Positions 6,004-10,754 of a stretch of DNA of 10,754 nt are shown in pieces. Origin of the DNA: Deltaproteobacteria bacterium. Lineage in GTDB: Bacteria > Myxococcota_A > UBA796 > UBA2385. The notes under the pieces are model-generated. The model had not been told where the DNA came from. It was given only the letters and a program-made list of their open reading frames with translations, and ran no database searches. The first letter of the stretch is position 1. Each line of letters opens with the position of its first letter. The stretch is taken from the NCBI GenBank assembly GCA_016845285.1, contig JAERSX010000899.1, forward strand, positions 1 through 10,754. The letters run 5' to 3'. The translations under genes were made by a program, and so were the position numbers.

Positions 6004-8001
6004 ATGAGGTGGATGTCTCTCGCCCTGAGCTTGGCGGTCGCCGGATGTGGCGGCGGCGATGGCAATTGCGAAAACGGCGGCTACTTCCTCGATGCAGACG
6101 GTGACACCTACGGTGATCCGAACAGCGCCCACCCCGACTGCTTGCCGGCCCAAGGCTACGTCAACAACGATCAGGACTGCGACGACACCGATCCCGAGAT
6201 CAACCCCCAGACCCGCTGGTACGCAGACGGCGACGGCGACGGCTACGGGGCCAGCTACAACGCCACCTACGCCTGCCTGGCGCCCCCAGGCTTCGTCTCC
6301 GACAACACCGACTGTGACGACGGTGACGCCTCGCTCAACCCCGGCTCCAGCTGGTTCGAGGATCTCGACCTCGATGGGTATGGCTCGGACACCGTCCTCG
6401 CTGTGGGCTGTGATGAGGTCGCCGGCGCGACCTTGACGGGCGGTGACTGCGACGATCTCGACGAGACCATCCATCCCGACGCCCAGGAGATCTGCGACGA
6501 GATCGACCAGGACTGCGATGGTGATCCTCTGGGTGATGAGGAGATCAACTGGTACGTCGACAGTGATGGCGATGGCTACGGCGATCCCGAGTCCGAGCCC
6601 GTCGAGAGCTGCGACCCCCTCGAGGGTCGGGCGCCCAACGCGGGGGACTGCGACGACATGGCCGCGGACTACAGCCCCGAGGCGTATGAGATCTGCGACG
6701 ACGGCATCGATCAGGACTGCGACGGCATCGACACCTGTGGCATCGCCGGGCAGCAATCGGTGAGTGAGCGGGGGCTTCCCATCGAGGGGACGGTGGGCCA
6801 CGAGCTCGGTCGCTCGGTGTCGGGGCTCGGTGACATCGACGGCGACGGCTTCGACGACGTGGTCGTCGGTATCCCCGGTGCGGGTGTCAGCGGGCAGGCC
6901 CAGGTGGTGCCGGGTGCGGCCAGTGGGCTGTCGGTCATCGACTCCGCCACCCTCGAGGGCGGTGAGGACGACGTCGACTTCGGATCATGGGTCGGCCCTG
7001 CCGGTGATGTGAACAACGATGGCTACGCCGATGTGCTCGTGGGCTCTCCCGGCTGGGGCGATCAGGGGCAGGGGGCGCTCTACGTGTTCTTCGGACCCCT
7101 CGAGGACGGTGTGGAGAGCGATGACGCGGACTACCGCTTCTACGGAAGTGGGAACGACTGGACGGGGATCGGTCGACGGGGTGTGGGCGACAGCACCTAC
7201 CTGCTGACCACGGCCAGCTACCGCAACGGTACCGACGTGGTGGGTCTCATCGAGCTGCCCGCTTCGGGCACCGCCACCATCACCCAGACCGACACCCGCT
7301 TCGTACGCTTCGAACCCACCGACGACACCGACTACTACCCGCTGATGGTCGATGTCGGCGACATCGATGGTGACGGCGTGTCCGACATCGTGATGGGCAA
7401 CTCCGACTACGGCGGCAGCAACACGGGCGGAGCCTTCGTCTTCTACGGTGCCTCCGATGGCTTCCGGGGTTCTCCGGGCGCTGAGGACGCCGATGTGATC
7501 CTCACCGCACGCACCCAGGCCCACTTCGGTGCCGACATCGCCGTGGCGCCAGACCTCGACGGTGATGGGCTGTCGGATGTGGTGGTGGGCGCCCCAGGGC
7601 GCAACAAGCGGGTGCCTTACGTCTACGTCTTCTCGGCGGATGGCCTGGCAACGGGCACCCACACCTCTGCGGAGGCCAAGCTGGAGGGCGATGTCAACGA
7701 CGACGAGCGCTCCCTCTCGACCGGCGCCTCCCTCGGGGCCATGGGTGATCTGACGGGCGACGGAATCGGCGATCTCGTCATCGGCTCCCCCGGCGCCGAT
7801 CAGGCCATGGTGGCCGTGGGCCCCCTGGCCGGCAACCTGGTCCTGTCCGACATCGCCTACAGCGTGCTCGAGGGCGATGCGGACACCGAGCTCGGCGCAG
7901 CGGTCGCAGAGGCGGGCGACGTGGACGCTGACGGCTACTCCGACTTCATCTTGGGGGCACCGGGCTCTTCGACTGCCTACGTGTTCCTCGGCGGACCCTG
8001 A
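6004..8001 (+). CDS. Surface lipoprotein with four Asp-rich MopE-like repeats and an FG-GAP beta-propeller
   Basis: The 665-residue product starts at ATG 6004, with GGAG at 5995-5998. MRWMSLALSLAVAGC is a lipoprotein signal peptide with lipobox VAGC, making Cys15 the lipidated residue. Four copies of an Asp/Cys-rich unit follow at about 28-69, 72-113, 117-175 and 183-242. Each has 'DxDGDGYG', then a Cys, then 'DCDDxDxxINP'; the last two add 'EICDxIDQDCDG'. These match the putative metal-binding motif found in MopE and many myxobacterial surface proteins. From about 265 to the end come FG-GAP repeats as in integrin-alpha heads: GDIDGDGFDDVVVGIPG, GDVNNDGYADVLVGSPG, GDIDGDGVSDIVMG, DLDGDGLSDVVVGAPG, GDLTGDGIGDLVIGSPG and GDVDADGYSDFILGAPG, plus a degenerate one near 387-408. 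The DxDxDG loops should bind calcium. It is likely an adhesin or structural protein on the outer membrane; it has no catalytic motif. It is monocistronic by spacing. Confidence 0.92.
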   Translation: MRWMSLALSLAVAGCGGGDGNCENGGYFLDADGDTYGDPNSAHPDCLPAQGYVNNDQDCDDTDPEINPQTRWYADGDGDGYGASYNATYACLAPPGFVSDNTDCDDGDASLNPGSSWFEDLDLDGYGSDTVLAVGCDEVAGATLTGGDCDDLDETIHPDAQEICDEIDQDCDGDPLGDEEINWYVDSDGDGYGDPESEPVESCDPLEGRAPNAGDCDDMAADYSPEAYEICDDGIDQDCDGIDTCGIAGQQSVSERGLPIEGTVGHELGRSVSGLGDIDGDGFDDVVVGIPGAGVSGQAQVVPGAASGLSVIDSATLEGGEDDVDFGSWVGPAGDVNNDGYADVLVGSPGWGDQGQGALYVFFGPLEDGVESDDADYRFYGSGNDWTGIGRRGVGDSTYLLTTASYRNGTDVVGLIELPASGTATITQTDTRFVRFEPTDDTDYYPLMVDVGDIDGDGVSDIVMGNSDYGGSNTGGAFVFYGASDGFRGSPGAEDADVILTARTQAHFGADIAVAPDLDGDGLSDVVVGAPGRNKRVPYVYVFSADGLATGTHTSAEAKLEGDVNDDERSLSTGASLGAMGDLTGDGIGDLVIGSPGADQAMVAVGPLAGNLVLSDIAYSVLEGDADTELGAAVAEAGDVDADGYSDFILGAPGSSTAYVFLGGP

Positions 8002-8020
8002 GCGGGTCGGCGAGACCCGC
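8002..8020 (+). terminator. Hairpin directly after the lipoprotein stop codon
   Basis: GCGGGTC (8002-8008) and GACCCGC (8014-8020) form a perfect 7-bp stem with loop GGCGA, immediately after the TGA at 7999-8001. No T-run follows, so it is either a GC-rich terminator of the kind lacking a U-tract or a 3'-end stabiliser. Confidence 0.4.
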
Positions 8021-8155
8021 CACGGTGCGGCCATCCAGGGGTCCGATCCCGGTGGTACAGGGGCGAGCTCGCCTTGCCGACGCCATGATCACTGGGGCTG
8101 TCGGCCTTCGGCGATCCGGTGACATCGACGATATCGGGGCCTTCGGATCTTGACG

Positions 8156-8257
8156 TGTCTGGTCAGACGGGTGAAAGAGCGTCTTCACCGGCCCGAGCGG
8201 CAACCGGGGATGGCCTTCCCCGACCACCTGCTGGGCCCGGAACGACAGGAGAGACCC
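8156..8257 (+). promoter_or_regulatory. Structured leader of rpsO, candidate S15 autoregulatory site
   Basis: Two hairpins precede the start: GGTGAA (8170-8175) with TTCACC (8184-8189), and CGGGGA (8205-8210) with TCCCCG (8217-8222, loop TGGCCT). A longer-range pairing of GGCCC (8190-8194) with GGGCC (8233-8237) would enclose the second. In several bacterial phyla S15 binds its own mRNA leader and represses translation through structures that differ between lineages. The position fits, but I cannot show that these helices mimic the 16S rRNA site. The ribosome binding site AGGAG (8247-8251) is just downstream. Confidence 0.35.
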
Positions 8258-8527
8258 ATGGCCATGACTGCCGAGCGCAAAGCAGAGCTGATCAACGAGT
8301 ACGGACTGAAGGAGGGCGATACCGGCTCTCCCGAGGTGCAGGTGGCACTGCTCACTGAGCGGATCCGCTACCTCACCGACCACTTCCGGACCCACCACAA
8401 GGACCACCACAGCCGGCGCGGCCTGCTGAAGCTGGTCGGTCAGCGTCGACGCCTGCTCAAGTACGTCAAGAAGAACGACACCGCGCGCTACCAGTCGCTC
8501 ATCCAGCGACTCGGCCTCCGCCGCTGA
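8258..8527 (+). CDS. rpsO: 30S ribosomal protein S15
   Basis: The 89-residue product has the exact family length. The run GDTGSPEVQVALLTERIRYL, then KDHHSRRGLLKLVGQRRRLL and the end LIQRLGLRR are S15 hallmarks. S15 binds the central domain of 16S rRNA (helices 20-22) early in 30S assembly. The conserved rRNA-contacting His42, Asp49 and Ser52 are present. Start ATG 8258 has AGGAG (8247-8251) six bases upstream; a second ATG two codons on (8264) is less well spaced. It sits directly before pnp, as in most bacteria, but with a strong terminator between them. Confidence 0.98.
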   Translation: MAMTAERKAELINEYGLKEGDTGSPEVQVALLTERIRYLTDHFRTHHKDHHSRRGLLKLVGQRRRLLKYVKKNDTARYQSLIQRLGLRR

Positions 8528-8532
8528 GGACC

Positions 8533-8562
8533 TGAAGGCAGCCCTTTCCCGGGCTGCCTTCA
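8533..8562 (+). terminator. Intrinsic terminator after rpsO
   Basis: A perfect 12-bp stem, TGAAGGCAGCCC (8533-8544) with GGGCTGCCTTCA (8551-8562), has a six-base loop and is followed by a pyrimidine tract rich in T (8563-8595). It begins 5 bases after the rpsO stop at 8525-8527. This should end or strongly reduce transcription from rpsO, so pnp probably depends on read-through or its own promoter. Confidence 0.9.
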
Positions 8563-8854
8563 CTCATTTCTGCTCTTTCTCACTTTCATTTTCCCATTCT
8601 CTCTGCGGCCAGCCGGCTGTGGAGATCCCAGGCCCGGCACGACTCGTCGGGGTGGATGCGCCCGCAGGTCTACGCGGCTCCTGGCAGCTCAGTCGAGCTC
8701 CCAGGGGCCACGCAGGTCTACGGGATTGACCGCGCCGCCCAGGATGTTTTGCCGTCCAAGCCGCAGGAAGTTCTGCGGGCGGGCCTGTTCAAACGACCCC
8801 CTCGGCGCCCTGGTGCGTGGATGGCCAGATCCGTGTCGAGGTCGGAGTTTTCAC
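8563..8854 (+). promoter_or_regulatory. pnp: Structured pnp leader region
   Basis: This 292-base gap has no supported gene. It begins with a T/C-rich tract, then CAGCCGGCTG (8610-8619, a palindrome). Next come a 15-pair imperfect hairpin (8676-8709) flanked by 12-base direct repeats, and a hairpin with stem CCGCAG (8761-8766) / CTGCGG (8773-8778). An alternative helix, CCGCCC (8735-8740) with GGGCGG (8777-8782), would exclude the last hairpin. No convincing promoter was seen. In E. coli the pnp leader holds an RNase III-cleaved hairpin through which PNPase represses its own synthesis, so a comparable role here is reasonable but unproven. Confidence 0.5.
8663..8722 (+). repeat. 12-base direct repeats flanking a hairpin in the pnp leader
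   Basis: CGCAGGTCTACG occurs at 8663-8674 and again at 8711-8722, 48 bases apart. Between them, 8676-8690 pairs with 8695-8709: five pairs next to the AGTC loop, one C/C mismatch, then nine pairs including one G-T wobble. One spare base separates the hairpin from each repeat. The fit is too neat to ignore; whether it is a tiny insertion with target duplication or an RNA regulatory element cannot be told from one sequence. Confidence 0.75.

Positions 8855-10754
<1,900 letters not shown>

Noticed and set aside
6080..6740. Repetitive DNA in the lipoprotein gene as a tandem repeat or CRISPR-like array
   Set aside because: The repetition follows coding units with variable spacing and codon changes, so it is protein domain repetition.
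8150..8178. TTGACG at 8150-8155 with GAAAGA 17 bases downstream as an rpsO promoter
   Set aside because: The -35 is good but the -10 is weak; not enough to annotate without transcript data.
8600..8760. A possible tRNA or small RNA gene in the pnp leader
   Set aside because: No cloverleaf, T-loop or CCA-proximal acceptor pairing could be made; hairpins alone are better explained as leader structure.

Overview
The window is GC-rich bacterial DNA, densely coded, with no mobile element, CRISPR array, tRNA or rRNA that I can see. The rpsO-pnp pair has the usual bacterial order. The large lipoprotein made of Asp-rich 'DxDGDGYG...DCDD' repeats plus FG-GAP repeats, together with the GC content, suggests a Myxococcota/deltaproteobacterial lineage. 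That placement is an inference from gene style, not from a marker comparison.

Layout, left to right. (1) On the minus strand, the N-terminal 136 residues of a DsbA-fold 2-hydroxychromene-2-carboxylate isomerase-like protein run off the left edge. (2) Diverging from it is a tight three-gene plus-strand operon (about 449-2623): an S4-domain Hsp15-like RNA-binding protein, a biliverdin-reductase-like oxidoreductase starting 2 bases after the preceding stop codon, and an unrecognised membrane protein starting 1 base after the next stop. (3) After an 84-base gap holding a strong hairpin comes a B12-binding radical SAM enzyme. (4) After an 83-base gap with another hairpin comes an exported sulfatase-superfamily protein with Thr where the sulfatase nucleophile should be. 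(5) A 387-base gap leads to a 665-residue lipoprotein with four Asp-rich repeats and a likely seven-bladed FG-GAP propeller. (6) A 256-base leader precedes rpsO (ribosomal protein S15), which ends in a textbook intrinsic terminator. (7) A structured 292-base leader precedes pnp (polynucleotide phosphorylase), which is cut by the right edge just as its S1 domain should begin.

The points most worth a second look are the biliverdin-reductase-like enzyme inside an Hsp15 operon, the hairpin in the pnp leader flanked almost exactly by 12-base direct repeats, the Thr-type 'sulfatase' next to a B12 radical SAM enzyme, and the repeat architecture of the lipoprotein. I do not see a clear new multi-gene defence or mobile system. 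The operon and the pnp leader are the best candidates for undescribed biology.
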